From the NCBI GenBank assembly GCA_028671895.1, contig CM053810.1, positions 60,265,501 to 60,329,500 of the forward strand: a stretch of DNA of 64,000 bases. Reading direction: 5' to 3'. The position numbers were made by a program, and so were the translations under genes. Shown here one piece after another: positions 22,958-35,144 of this stretch. The DNA comes from Oenanthe sinensis. Lineage: Eukaryota; Streptophyta; Magnoliopsida; Apiales; Apiaceae. Within the stretch, counting starts at the first letter, position 1, and each line of letters starts with the position of its first letter. Below the pieces are notes generated by a model, which was not told the DNA's origin, searched no databases, and worked only from the letters and a program-made list of their open reading frames with translations.

Positions 22958-24129
22958 CAAAAACAACAAAGTATTCGACTGTTTCAAAGAGCTAATTTCA
23001 AGGAAGTTTGCAGAAGAACAATGCAAAGATTTTGAAGCTCTGTCATTTCAGGATTAGTCAAACTTGTGAAGACAGAGACAAGTCTGCAATGCAGCTTGAA
23101 AGAAGGACAAGGCAAAGACAGTAGTGATAAGGCAAAATGATACAAAACTGTCACATGATAGACTTAGCTAGATATGGATAGTGTAAAATGTAAAGCTTAA
23201 TCTGTCTGTTTCTAGTTATAGAACTACTCTGCAAAAGCATGTGAAACAAGACATGTTGTCTATATAGAGAAGCCATAGCTTTGCAGATTAGATATCTTTG
23301 AATATTATCAAGTGTATTCATACCTTGTATTTTCCGAGAACAAGAAGCTCAGATTCAAGTCAAAAATCTCAGATTATAGCAAACTCATTCTAATACAATT
23401 AGATTGAAAGTTTAACTTGTGTGTTTATTACATTTCCGCAAATACATTTCAAACACTATAAAGTTATATAAGCTACAATAGTTGACAATCAGTTCATCAC
23501 AAACAAAAATCAAAGAAAGTATAAGAAAGTAACTCTCATTCCTAACAATAACATATGTTTGGCATATGGGATTAAAAAATATTCGATTTGAAAAAGGAGA
23601 GTTGAGGTTATATATAAGGTCAGACTTGCTAGGTCTAGTCGATAGTCTCTACTGTGGGCTGCTGAAGAGGGGATGAGTTCTACAATTGGAAGTACAATTG
23701 GAAGTTGGGAATTGAAATGGGAGGTGTCACATCCCCTGACTCCATTGGATGGTTCAGTCTACTTGTGATGGTACAAAAGCATCTAAACTCATTTACTTGA
23801 AAGTCCAAATGTGCATATATAGAGAATTACAAAAGAGAAATCACTTCAAAAAGAGACCTATATTATCACCTATCTAATTAACCATGTATCTCATCAGGTC
23901 ATACAATCTGTAAAAAGAAATAAATATAAGATTGCCAAAGGTAGCAATATAGAATAATAGAACATGTGTGCAATAGAACCATTATTCCAGAACCTAGCAT
24001 TAATAATATGTAAACAGCATAATTAGAAAGGCAAGCATGCATGATACAACAATGGATATAAATTAATGTTGCATTGTTGTAATAAGTTACCTCTAGACAA
24101 TTTCTGATTTAGACAATTAGTTGAGCCTT

Positions 24130-24700
24130 TTACTTGTGCCACTTTCTTAAAAGTCTCATAGTATTTGAAAGTTGCAAGAAGATTGTATTCTTCTCCGACT
24201 CCACAGCAGCATAACCTTGAAAATCCAAAACATCTGACCTCATACTTTGAACAAACTTAGGGAATGGAACTAGTCCAAAAACCTCATTATGCAAATCAAA
24301 TGAACCTAGCTGTCTTTTACGACATATTGAGTTGTTCACGGGAGTTTTTAAAATATGTAAATAGGGATGGACTCCATAGGTGAAAAACATAATAATCGAC
24401 ATCAGATAAACAAATAATGGCATTACAAGAACTAACAAGTCGACAAGGGAATAAAATACGAGCAACATGTACCGGGGATCTTGACAAATATTGGCGCCAT
24501 TGGCGTCATTAAGCGAGCGGCTTGTTACATCTTAGTTGAGCAATCAGCATGGGATTTGCAGTAGGAAAATGGAAACCAAGTGAGGGGTTAGAGATGATAA
24601 AGAGCCAAAGCTTGCACCCTGTCTTGTATTAGACCAATTCTTTCACAAAAACAACACACGCTAGGACGCCCTCTTAGGATTGCAAATTGCCGGGGTTGCA
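24130..24700 (-). pseudogene. F-box pseudogene, copy 2
   Basis: Minus-strand fragments match the intact F-box protein: a region near 24590-24665 corresponds to VSVKELVQYKTVCKLW, a middle part near 24410-24510 to the WNPSIR region, and an open stretch with SFDLHNEVFGLVPFPK and SDVLDFQGYAAV. Frameshifts, stops and a large loss between the F-box and the associated domain make it non-functional. It is much older than copy 3. Confidence 0.75.
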
Positions 24701-25224
24701 GACATCAACATGACTAAACTACTCGATTGTTAGCTTAGTACTCCGTTTGGTTATTTTACCAAATTTTAACAAGAAATTAGAGATTATTTTTTATAATTTA
24801 TGAAAATTAAAAACTACATTTTAAAATAGATTAAATATATTCTTTAATAATTATATAATATATATATATATATAAAATTTACGGTCAAAACTTAATCAAC
24901 TTAAACTCAAAAAATCAAACAATACACTTGAATTGGGATGAAGATAGTAAAAAATTACACTTTACCTTTTTAACCGAATATTACATATGATATATCATTA
25001 AAAAAATTTAAAAATTGTATTATTAAAAAATATATCTAATTGGTTTTAAAATATATTTTTCAGTCTTTTGGAAAAAAATTAAAAATTTAATTTATCATTA
25101 AACTTGGATCAATTTGACTATGAAAAAAATCTATCAATTAAATAAAAACAATTACAGTATTATTTAAAAATTAAAAACTAGGTTTCTATATGCATCAAAT
25201 TTGTATATTCGATATTTTTTAATC
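24701..25224. other. Spacer upstream of F-box copy 2
   Basis: AT-rich DNA without a supported gene. A short (AT)n run lies at about 24845-24870. Confidence 0.4.
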
Positions 25225-28165
25225 ATTTTATTTTCATGTATTCTTCAATTAATAGCTCACTTACCCTGTACTCCCGAGTTTGAAAAATGACAGAAAAGAA
25301 AAGATAATTTTAAAATTTTCATCTCGAATTGTGCTCCCAATTTTTTACGGAAGAGAAAAGAAGCAGTAAGAAAATTATCACAAGTTTCTTCTAAAAATGA
25401 ATGATTGAAAGAGAAGCTCACACTTTTTTTAAACAATACCCAACATATCCTTTTTTTCAAAATTTTCTCCTTAAATTCGAGAACACATTAAACAAATTTT
25501 TTGCGCTTGTTTTCTTTCACCTTGTTTTCTCTTCTCTTCTTTTCTTTTAATACTCTAAAAAACTTTGGAGCAGATGGTTAAGCGTGCCTTAAGCCACTTA
25601 TGGATGTTATCAAACCTCTTATTCAGGATTAAATCAGAAACCCATAAGGAGATTTTGCTCATGGGTAATCAAACAAACCACAACCATGGATGATGGATGT
25701 CTGTTATTAAAAAACAAATATATCCATAGCAGGAAATAGTATCAGAAACAGCCACATAGGCACTAGCAGTAAATGCCAGAATCAGGTTCTTCCTCTCGTC
25801 CTCTTAAACATGAAATATAAGGTATAGTACAAAACAGCAGCAACAATGCTCCTAATCTCACTTTACTTGCCATGTCAAGTCATGCATGCTGTCCTGCAAA
25901 AGAATAGGGGGATTTCATTTAAAAGCTTCCATATCATTTAAATTAGAGATGCGTGACTAGAACACCGATTATAAATGGTTACAAAACTTATCTAAAATAA
26001 TATAACTTATTTCGAGCATTACAAAATTAAATAGCTTACCAATTAAGATGCTAGGAAGAAATGTTTTCAAAACTGGCATAGAGTTGTTATAAAGCAAAAC
26101 AGCTGCCTTAACTCAATGATTAAACATACATAAATAAGATTTGGACCTAGATCATGAAATATATTTGCCTCCGGAACTTCCTGAAGTCATTAATAAGAAC
26201 TTAAAATAAAAAACATGAAGGATTCTTCGGATTTTTCTTTCTAATCCTTTCTCTATCAATAATGGTGAATAGAGCATACAAAAGATGGTGCACAGCTTGA
26301 TTTCATTGTGATAGGAATATTTAGCAGACCATATATATTTTAATAAAACAAATTGAATACAAAAACAAGAGAATATGTAAAGAACATTCAACCTTTTAAA
26401 GTTTTCATCATGCTCCAACTTCAACATATCATAATGAAGAACAACGCTAAGCTGCTAATATTATTATTTTTCAATCCAAACACCAGCTCTATTTCATTTA
26501 TCTAGATTGTTATTTTGAGGTGTACAATACAGCAGTTCACACCAGCTCAAGGTAAACTTTCTCTGAACCATAAGAGCTAATTAGCACTGATGGGCTCACT
26601 GGCTCATAACCTCATAGGCATAACATATGACAAAGAGAATCGTAAAGAGAAAGAACTTAAAACAAAGACCTATCATCCTATCTAATTGAGCAAGTAGATC
26701 AAATTCAAGGCATACAATGTGTGAAGAGAAATAAATAGAGGATTACCAAAATAGAATAATGGAGCGTGTGTACGTGCAATAAAACCATGATTTTGGAACA
26801 AAAAAATACAAATATAACTAGTAGAATTTGCATGGTATAAAAAATGGATATAAATATTATAAAAGTTACCTCTATGATAGTGATTTAGCTGTGCATTTTT
26901 CTGTTGTTTCAAACTCTTCAAGTGAAACAAGTGTCTCATTGAATTTGAGGGTTGCATGAACTTTGTTGAAATCTTCGAGTCCAATATATTTGGCCTCTCT
27001 CTTCTTGTAGTCATACAAGATGTTCACAAAAAACAGATATTTTTATCATAAAGCGGCTTCTTTCCAAAAAACTGTCCCGCACCCAAATGAGACGTTAGAT
27101 ATAACTTGGTCTCTGAATCATCATCCTCAATACTGAACTTGTTAGTCCAAGATACATGTTCTCCGCTGGAAATATTATCTAGCGTACAAAGATCCATTCC
27201 TCCTGATTCCAATTCAAAGACCACCGCAACAGAACCTTCAAAATCTAACTCCTCGGACCGCCTTCCTTTAATACCGCTCGGGAATTTAACTATTCCAATA
27301 ACCTCATTATGCAAATCAAACGAGAGAAGCTCGTCACAATAATCGAAATAAAGAACATGGTTCACAACAATATTAGGTTTTGCGAACGTCAAGTATCCAT
27401 TCTTTTCACGCGTAATAGAATGCTGAAACTCTGTCCAAGAATCAGATTTAGTAGAATACACCTGGACTAATGGTACAATATCATACATCATAACGACCTT
27501 ATAGTCATCAGAAACGGAAGCATAATAAAACCCCGGAAACCTTTGAAGAAATCCAGACATAAACATGGGGGAGCAGGAAGTTTCTTAAACATCCTAATAG
27601 ACGGATTCCACAGGTACAAAGCATCAGATACCACATCAAATAAACAGATAATGCCATTACAACAATTAACAACTCTACCAGGCCAGAAAAGAGTTGGCAA
27701 ATCAACACGACCAAAACGTACCGGAGATTTGGATAAATCTCGGGCGTTGGTATGGTCAAGCGCCTTGTTAAAAAGCTGTTGGTAAAACTTTGGAGTGAAC
27801 ATAGTAAGAGGTTGTAGGTTGAGAGAGGGTGGTTTAAGAATAGTGAGGAGTGTGGGAGTCGGGACTGACATGATGGCACGGTGGATATGAGATTTGATGA
27901 AGCTGGGGCTTGAGATGATAGAGAGCCATAGCTTGCACACTGTCTTGTATTGAACCAGATCTTTTACTGAAACAACACAGACTAGTATTTTGATAATCAG
28001 CTCTTCAGGAAAATAACGTGTGCTTGCTGATTTTTTCGCCGCCATGACTCGATTATAGCGCCTAGACTTACAAGCTTGGTTAATTGGTTGGTTGGCTCCG
28101 GTGAAATGTTGGGTTATATAGCTGTCGCTGCTCTCACTCTCACCACCTCAATTCTCAAATATTAC
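25225..28165 (-). repeat. F-box segmental duplication, unit 2
   Basis: This is the second unit of the duplication described at 16075-19555, about 8.6-9.2 kb away in the same orientation. It has an extra segment at about 25265-25600 and lacks about 830 bp downstream of the F-box gene. Its copy of the tail exon (from 25893) has lost five bases after WQVK and runs into a stop. Confidence 0.8.
26870..28045 (-). pseudogene. F-box pseudogene, copy 3 (young)
   Basis: The start MAAKKSASTRYFPEELI at 28045 and most of the protein closely match copy 1. It lacks about 11 residues after LTMFT, has a single-base loss near 27565 that shifts the frame after KKLPAPP, and a second single-base loss near 27030 giving a stop after PLYDKN. 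The first open part ends at 27488. A truncated F-box-only protein of 185 residues could still be made. Confidence 0.85.
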
Positions 28166-28278
28166 TCTTATACTAACTACTAACCACTCTGGTTAAACCA
28201 CCCACCACAGTTAAACTACTAACCACAATTAAGGCCTCATTTGATAGGATGTAACCCAACAAGATAACTACAACTTCC

Positions 28279-28473
28279 TTGAAACCTATATAGGTTACCG
28301 TGTATGGGTACAAGAATTTTAAATTAAACCTGGCAAGTAAGAGTTGAAACCTATATAGGTTACCGTGTATGGGTACAAGAATTTTAAATTAAACCTAGCA
28401 AGTAAGAGTTGAAACCTATATAGGTTACCGTGTATGAGTACAAGAATTTTAAATTAAACCTAGCAAGTAAGAG
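28279..28473. repeat. Three tandem copies of a 65-bp unit
   Basis: Copies lie at 28279-28343, 28344-28408 and 28409-28473. They differ at only a few bases (CCTGGC or CCTAGC; TATGGG or TATGAG). Each unit contains the perfect palindrome AACCTATATAGGTT. A fourth copy begins with TTGA and stops. Confidence 0.95.
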
Positions 28474-29583
28474 TTGATGTGTATTTAGAATTAGCCCAAT
28501 AACTTAGTTATGTCTGAGTTACACAGTATATATGTATGTTTTATATATTATCCTTTAAATGAATGGAAAAATTATACTATTTAATAATAATTATATTTTA
28601 ACATGTATTTTAAATAATATATATGAAAAATAGTTTTATAAAACTTTTTAATTTTTTACATGTATATTAAATTATGATAAAAAAATTATTATACAAATAT
28701 ATTTTTGATATATTTTCCAAAACAAAATTTGATATTAGACTTTTTTCAAGCAATTTTTCAATAATTGATTAAATTATTTTTCTTCTTTCTTGCCAATTGA
28801 TAAAATTATTATTTTTATGTACTTATTATTTTTTAAAAATTTTGTTTTTATTAAATAATATTTTACATATTAAAAGAATGAATCACGCTGAAAGTTAACA
28901 TACAAGGTTTGATGTTGATATTATTTTCTTCCATTAATAATGATTATATGTGTGTGTGTGTGTGTTTAATTATCTTTGATAAAATATTTAGTTATTAAAG
29001 CTAAAATAAATTTATACTTTTAAAATTTTAATAATTAAATAGAAATCATTAACTTTTTATTTATTCTTTTTTTAGTAATACGTACTTTAAAACAATTTCA
29101 TTTATCAAAATTTATAAATTAAGTTTTGTAGTCATTATAAATAAAATTACTTGAAACCATTTAACAAAAAAATTAGCTAGAAAATTGAAAAACTAATTAA
29201 ATAAAATCAAAAATACAAGTTATATCAAACACAGCTTATTTACTTCCCATGAACTGTGAACTGCAATTTAGTTGCGATGAATTTCAAGTTACTTATGTAA
29301 CTACAAAACTTGAGTACCAGGCCTAAATTTTTGTGACGGTTACTGTCTTTAAATTTGGATTTTGTGAGATTACTTGGATCCCGTGGATTCTAGAAAGTTT
29401 CTGAATTTGTATTATTTAACGAGGACAAAAAATTCGAAAACCGTTTTGTATTATTTTTTTTGAAAGAAATATATAATTCCTTTTAATAATAAAGTCAAAC
29501 ACCACCTAAAATCTACTTATTATATAATATCACGGTATACAGTGGAATCATTTTATTCAAACTAAGTATATAATTATACTCTA
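28474..29583. other. Intergenic AT-rich DNA
   Basis: Apart from a (TG)n microsatellite at about 28949-28967, I see no gene, no clear element ends and no RNA gene. Confidence 0.5.
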
Positions 29584-30107
29584 GGCCTTGTTTGTTTTAT
29601 ATATAGGATTAATAAATAGATGAAAGGACGATAATCTTTTAAAAAATTTACTCTATGTTTGTTTTGTAAAAATTTATGTTGGATTACATCAAATATTATA
29701 ATCCTTTAAAATATTAATCCCTTGTTTGTTTCATGGAATAACGGATAGAATTATAATTCTCTCTAATACTTGGTTAGAGAAAATATTATTTAATACTCTC
29801 TAACAACTCTTTTTAAAGAATTATAATCCCTTCATTATAAATTTATAATCCAATATAAAACAAACAAAAGATTAGAAAACTTAAAGGATGATAGTCCAAT
29901 CCATACGTTATCCCTCAAAACAAACATAGAATTATAATGTAAATGATTATAATTCAAGCCTAAACTTAATGCTTCTAAATAAATATGGATAATTTAAAGG
30001 ATTATAATACTTAGGGATAATAATGAAGGATTATAATTCATGAATACTAATCCCACGGCAGGGATGCCAAATTCCGGGATTATAATCTCATAAAATAAAC
30101 ATGGTCT
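29584..30107. mobile_element. Tourist-like MITE (PIF/Harbinger type)
   Basis: The left end GGCCTTGTTTGTTTTAT pairs with the right end ATAAAATAAACATGGTC. The right flank is TTA and the left flank CTA, which fits a drifted 3-bp TWA duplication. Several internal AAACAAAC / GTTTGTTT arms suggest nested or rearranged inverted repeats. It is non-coding. Confidence 0.6.
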
Positions 30108-30110
30108 TAG

Positions 30111-30590
30111 GCCATGTTTACTTTATGGGATAAAGTGTGGGATATGATTTAATCTTTTAAATTTTCTAAACCCACGTTTGTTTTGCAAAATCTTATTTTA
30201 TATTAGTCCAAGTATTATAATCGTTTAAAATTTTCAATCTCATTTTGTTGGACTAAATGATAGGATTATAATCCTCCCTAATACTTATTCGGAGAAAGTA
30301 TTATTTAATCCCCTTCATCGAGTCATTTAAACATTTTTTAAAGGATTATAATCCTATCACTATAATCTCATGTAAAACAAACAAGGGATTAACAAATTTT
30401 AAGAATTATAATCATATCTCATGCATCATCCCTCAAACCAAACGAAAGATAATTTAACGGATTATAATCTAATCCTAAACTTAATTCTTCAAAATAAATA
30501 AAGGATAAAATAATTTAAAGAATTATAATCCTCAGAAATAATAGTGAAGAAATTATAATTCATGGACTTTAATCCCCAAATTATTATTAA
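30111..30590. mobile_element. Second Tourist-like MITE, right end unclear
   Basis: It starts GGCCATGTTTACTTTATG directly after TTA and carries the same GGATTATAATC-type interior as the preceding element. A matching right end is not seen, so it is probably truncated near 30590. Confidence 0.45.
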
Positions 30591-30679
30591 AAGTAGAAAC
30601 TATTCTATTTTTTATTTGCACTAATTCACTTATTTTTTTATTAGACTGGGTATTGTAATTTTGAGTTCGTAAGACTAAA

Positions 30680-30980
30680 TAGGTGTATTTAATCCGGATT
30701 ATGTCGTATATTTTTTAAATAAAAATTTTAGGGTATTCAATCAGGATTTTAAATAATACTTAAAATTTGGTAGTATTCAATCATACTTTAAAATTCGAGG
30801 GTATTCAATTAGGATTTTAATTAATAATTTAAAATCGATGAGTATTAAATATGGATTATTGTCAATCAATTCAAAATTAGGGGTATTCAAAAACTTATCA
30901 ACAGTGATGGATTCTAAAAATCCATGGATTTTGTTGGATTTCCTATATATTTTTGATGTTTTAAGATCTTAGCTCACTAA
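30680..30980. repeat. Degenerate GGTATTCAAT repeats of about 40 bp
   Basis: Units beginning GGGTATTCAATCAGGATTTT, TAGTATTCAATCATACTTTA, GGGTATTCAATTAGGATTTT and AGTATTAAATATGG follow one another. They look like subterminal repeats of a Harbinger-like element that abuts the complete one at 30981. Confidence 0.5.
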
Positions 30981-32054
30981 AGAGGGTGTATTCAATCCAG
31001 ATTTAAAAGTATTATTTATAAGTCGTTGATTTTTATTGATTGTGTTTGTTTCAAGATTCCACACGAAGTTGATAGATTATATACATAATTTATAAAGTCT
31101 GCGTTGAGTTGACCATGAATCCAGTGGAATCTCTCGTACTGAAGTAAGATTTTAAATCATAAAAAATATATATGAAAATCCAATATAATCCATGAATTTT
31201 TAGGATTCGTCAATGTTAATAAGTTTTTGAATATCACTAGATTTTAATTGATTAATAATAATTCATATTAAATATCCTTGGATTTTAAATCATAATTGAA
31301 TACTCCCAGATTTTAAAATACAATTTAAAATCCTAATTGAATACCCCAAGATTTTAAAATATTGGGATATTTTCTATGGTAGCATCGTGAAATTGGCTTT
31401 TACCAATGGTACTATTACGATTTTGCCTTTTATTCATGGTACCCTCGAATTTATGGATTGTTATTGTTATACGTGGTACACTTCTGTTAACCAAATGTTA
31501 AGAAAATATCAAATTTTAAGGGTACCATTGATATAAGTTAATTATACGATGGTATCAAAAAGAATTTCTCTAAATTTTTACTTTTTCTTTAAGATTTACG
31601 AATATATTTATTTGAGTTATTATTATTAACAACTTATTATACATTGTTCAATATAATGAAAATTGTTGTTAAACATCATTTTGGTACAAGTATCGTATGT
31701 TAATAGATGTTTCTAAATATTTACCTAAGAGAAGAGTACCATGAATAACAATCCATAAATTCGAAGGTACCATGAATAGAAATAAAAAAACGTAATGATA
31801 CCATTGGTAAAAGCCAATTCCACAATGGTATGTATTATATAGAATATCCTTAAAATATTATTTAAAATCCTGATTAAATACCCTCATCCGGATTGAGTAC
31901 ACCTCCTAAGAGAAATTCCATTGGATTCATGATCAATTTCACGTGGACTCTATGAAATATGTATATAATCTATCAATTTTATGTGTAATTTCGAATCAAA
32001 TAAAATCAATGAATTATAAATAATACTTTTAAATCTGGATTGAATACAATCCCC
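30981..32054. mobile_element. Harbinger-like element with long inverted arms, interrupted by a Mutator-like MITE
   Basis: The left arm from 30981 (GTGTATTCAATCCAGATTTA) matches the reverse of the right arm ending at 32054 for about 150 bp (AAAGTATTATTTATAA in both). TAA flanks both ends (30978-30980 and 32055-32057), fitting PIF/Harbinger TWA duplications. Without the nested element it is about 580 bp. It is non-coding. Confidence 0.7.
31364..31850. mobile_element. Mutator-like MITE with 9-bp target duplication
   Basis: The 9-bp direct repeat TAAAATATT lies at 31355-31363 and 31851-31859, the size typical of Mutator-like elements. The ends are inverted: GGGATATTTTCTATGG on the left and AGAATATCCT on the right, with complementarity continuing through AATTGGCTTTTACCAATGGT. 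At 487 bp with no ORF it is non-autonomous. It is cleanly nested in 30981-32054. Confidence 0.88.
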
Positions 32055-32366
32055 TAAATTTGTGTCGACTAGCGGTGAAGAATGATGAGGATAAATCAAG
32101 TAATCAATTTAGAGTTTATTTTATTTTTATGAGATTTAGATTTAGATTTGATATAAATCAATCATAAATATTAAAATATGATATTGGATTACGGGACTGT
32201 ATTTAATCTAAATTTTGTGAGATTTTTTTTTGGATTTTAGAAATGAAGGTGTATTTAGTTTAGATTTTTTAAAAAAAACATCAAAATTCTGGTAATATAT
32301 TTCATGCTAAAAAATAAATAATTTAATATTTTTCACGTTTCTTTTATATGTATGCCCTTTAAAAAA

Positions 32367-32690
32367 CTAGATTATATCTCATGTGAAGCATGTGTTTCTC
32401 TTTTTATAATATTTTATGATAATTTTATAGTCAAATTTTTAATTTAAAAAAATTATATTTATTCAATTATAATATTAAAATTTAATACATTTTCTTCTAA
32501 AATTATATTTAATATTAATTGATAATCAAATCTTAATAATTTTATTTATAAATAATATTTAAAAATATCATTAAGTTAATTCACGTACTCATTAGGAATC
32601 GAACTTTAAACAATTAACTAAACTAATATTTATAAGTTTACATTTTTACCATTAACGATCAAATAATGTATACTAGGATATAATGGGGAG
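32367..32690 (-). mobile_element. Helitron fragment related to the 13-kb array
   Basis: On the minus strand it ends ACATGCTTCACATGAGATAT, then AATCTAG|T at 32370-32367. The body carries the same ordered blocks as 13480-13864 (GATTCCTAATGAGTACGTG, AATTAACTTAATGATATT, AAATAAAATTATTAAGATTT). The 5' limit is probably near TCCTAGTATACATTATTTG, around 32677. Confidence 0.55.
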
Positions 32691-32718
32691 CAAATCTTAA
32701 TACTCCATATATCAATAA

Positions 32719-33961
32719 GTAGACTTGGTAAAATGGGTCTGAATCCGAAAAACTGAACCGGAAAGTAAGGAACCGAGATCCGATTTTGTATCCGAATTTG
32801 ATAATCTGAAAATATAACTGAATACGAAACAATCCGATTCGAACCGATATCGGTTCAAAATAATCAAATCTGATAATTATTTGAAAACCGATTCGATCCG
32901 ATCCGAAAATGACCTAGAACCGGAATTTTAACCGGAAAAAATCCGAAATAATAGACCCGGTTTTGTATCCGAATTTGATAATCTGAAAATATAACCGAAT
33001 ACGAAACAATCCAATCCGAACCGATATCGGTTCAAAATAATCAAATCTGATAATTATTTAAAAACTGATTCGATCCGATCCGAAAATGACCTAGAACCGG
33101 AATTTTAACCGAAAATAATCTGAAATAACAGACCCGATAATGACCTGAATCGATCAAATCCTAATGAAAAATTATACATATTAAATATGACTCAAATTAA
33201 ATTATAGAACATTCATACATACAATCTTATGATTCGTTACATCACAAATGCATTATACACGTATACATAATTTATACATATAATACATGTATTCGTAAAA
33301 TAAAATACTAAAAAAATTAAGAATAATATTTATTTTAAATTTGCTGGAAAGAAAAGAAAAGTGAATATAAATTCATACTATAAATTGAAATAAATATTGT
33401 ATTATTATATATGTGCATATAAAATTTATTAAAATATATTTATATTTTAATTTGTCCCTAATATTTTTTTTATAAAATTGTTATATTACGAGTATTTTGT
33501 GACTTTTTATTATATTAACCAAAGTCAAAACTAAATAAATGTATTATTTAATCGAGATAATTACTTTATTCAGTATTATTTTATTAATTTTTACTTATTA
33601 TTTAACAAATTTACTAAATGATCTTTTTTTTAAAATTCGACGATAATTCGAATTTATTTAACACTAATCGAATTGAACTTTCAAATAAATGAAATATTAT
33701 TTTAAATAAGAAATTCGAAAAAGATTCGAACCGAATTTAATCCGTTTTTTATCCGAAAATCTTCCGAATTTTAATTCGATTTTAACCTAAACCGAAATTG
33801 TACCAATCCGAACTGAAACCAATTCAATTTATACAAAATCGAAACTGGATCCGAACCAAATCAAATCCAATCCAATCCGAACCGGATATAAATATAGTAT
33901 AACCGAAATCAATATGACCCGAAATTAATCAGATCCAAAACTTTACTGTTGCCGAGTCTAC
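32719..33961. mobile_element. CCGAT-rich inverted-repeat DNA element
   Basis: The left end GTAGACTTGGTAAAATGG and the reverse complement of the right end GTAGACTCGGCAACAG are related. Both sides carry many CCGAA, GATCCGA and CCGGAA words in opposite orientation, as in the element at 9125-10936. A target duplication is not evident. No ORF. Confidence 0.5.
32784..33137. repeat. Two tandem copies of a 177-bp unit
   Basis: TTTTGTATCCGAATTTGATA begins at 32784 and again at 32961. The copies run to AGACCCG with few differences. The repeat lies within the left part of the CCGAT-rich element. Confidence 0.85.
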
Positions 33962-34085
33962 CGAGGCATTCCAGGAGAATCCGCGACGATAAAAAATTAA
34001 AATCAATTAATAAAATTTTGAAATGTATAGACATTAAAATCTCCAAGCGTCGAGAGTGCGAAACTCGATTTCTCCAGGAAGCAGA

Positions 34086-35144
34086 ATGACGAGTAATTCA
34101 GCAGCAAGCGCACATCATTTCCCCGAAGAGATTGTTACCAAAATACTTTTAGGAGTTCCTGTTAAAGATTTGCTCCGATTCAAAACAGTGTGCAAGCCAT
34201 GGCCCTCTATTATCTCACGCCCGCTGTCACTATTCCTCATTTCCTTTCCATTTTGGCTACTGTAACTCCCTGCTCAACTTAGATGCCAACTGTTTGTTAA
34301 CAAGGCGCTTAACGATGATAACGGCCGAGATTTGTCGAAGTCTCGGGTACATTTTGATTGTGTTGTTATGCCTCGTGTTTTGTACCCTTGTCGAATTGTC
34401 GAGTAGTTGGTTCATATAATGAGATTGTTTGTTTATCTGATTTGAATTCTGATGTTGTTTATTTGTGGAACCCATCGATTAGGGAGTTTAAGAAACTTCC
34501 TGATTCTTCATTGTTTATAGTTAATTGGTTTCCGAGGAATTTTGGGTTTGGTCATGATGCTATTTCTGGTGATTACAAGGTCATTATGTCGTATACTGAT
34601 TTACCGATAGTGCAGTTGTATTCAACTAATGATGATTCTTGGTCAGAGATTTGTTATGATGTAGATATAAATTGGGGGAAATACGCGGGAACTAATGTTG
34701 TTGTGGACGGTGTTCTTTATTTCGATACTTGAAATGAGCTTGTTTCGTTTGATTTGCATAATGAGGTTTTTGGACTAGTTCCGTTTCCCAGTGCTGCTGA
34801 AGGGAAGGGGTCTGATGTATTGAATTTTGAAGGTTCTGTTGCTGTGGTGTTTCAATCAGATTGATGATGTTTGCAGCGGTGGTGAAGTTTCTTGGACGAA
34901 AAAGTTTAGTGGTGAATGTTAATGAAGAGGGGGGTACGGCTAAAGTTGTATTTGGGTGCAGGACAGTTCTATGGAGATAAGTCAGTCGATGGTGGAGAAA
35001 TCTTCTTGTATAACGTCTTGTATGACTATCAGAAGAAGAGAGACCAAATATTGTGGACTAGGAGAAGAGCACAACGTTCTTGCGGCTCTCAAATACGGTG
35101 AGACATTTGTTTCACTAGCTGGCTTTGAAAAAACACCCAGCTAA
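34086..35144 (+). pseudogene. F-box pseudogene (fourth family member)
   Basis: A start at 34086 opens a normal F-box ([29 protein letters not shown]), but the frame stops at 34263. Later frames continue with EIVCLSDLNSDVVYLWNPSIREFKKLP, SGDYKVIMSYTD, a TGA at 34730-34732, then NELVSFDLHNEVFGLVPFP, a further stop near 34861, and KLYLGAGQFYGDK and LYDYQKKR before the end at 35144. This is the same family as the - strand cluster but clearly diverged. It is a pseudogene unless several assembly errors are present. Confidence 0.8.

Larger units (their letters stand above)
22256..23547. mobile_element. Probable solo LTR inserted in F-box copy 2
   Basis: The element begins TGTTGGATC and ends CCTAACA, with flanks ATAAT and ATAAC (one mismatch), as expected of an old LTR-retrotransposon target duplication. 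It is 1292 bp. There is no internal retroelement sequence, so it is most simply a solo LTR left by recombination between two LTRs. A TATA-like CTATATAGAGA lies near 23260. TGTTG...AACA ends fit Copia-type LTRs, but the lineage is not established. Confidence 0.6.
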
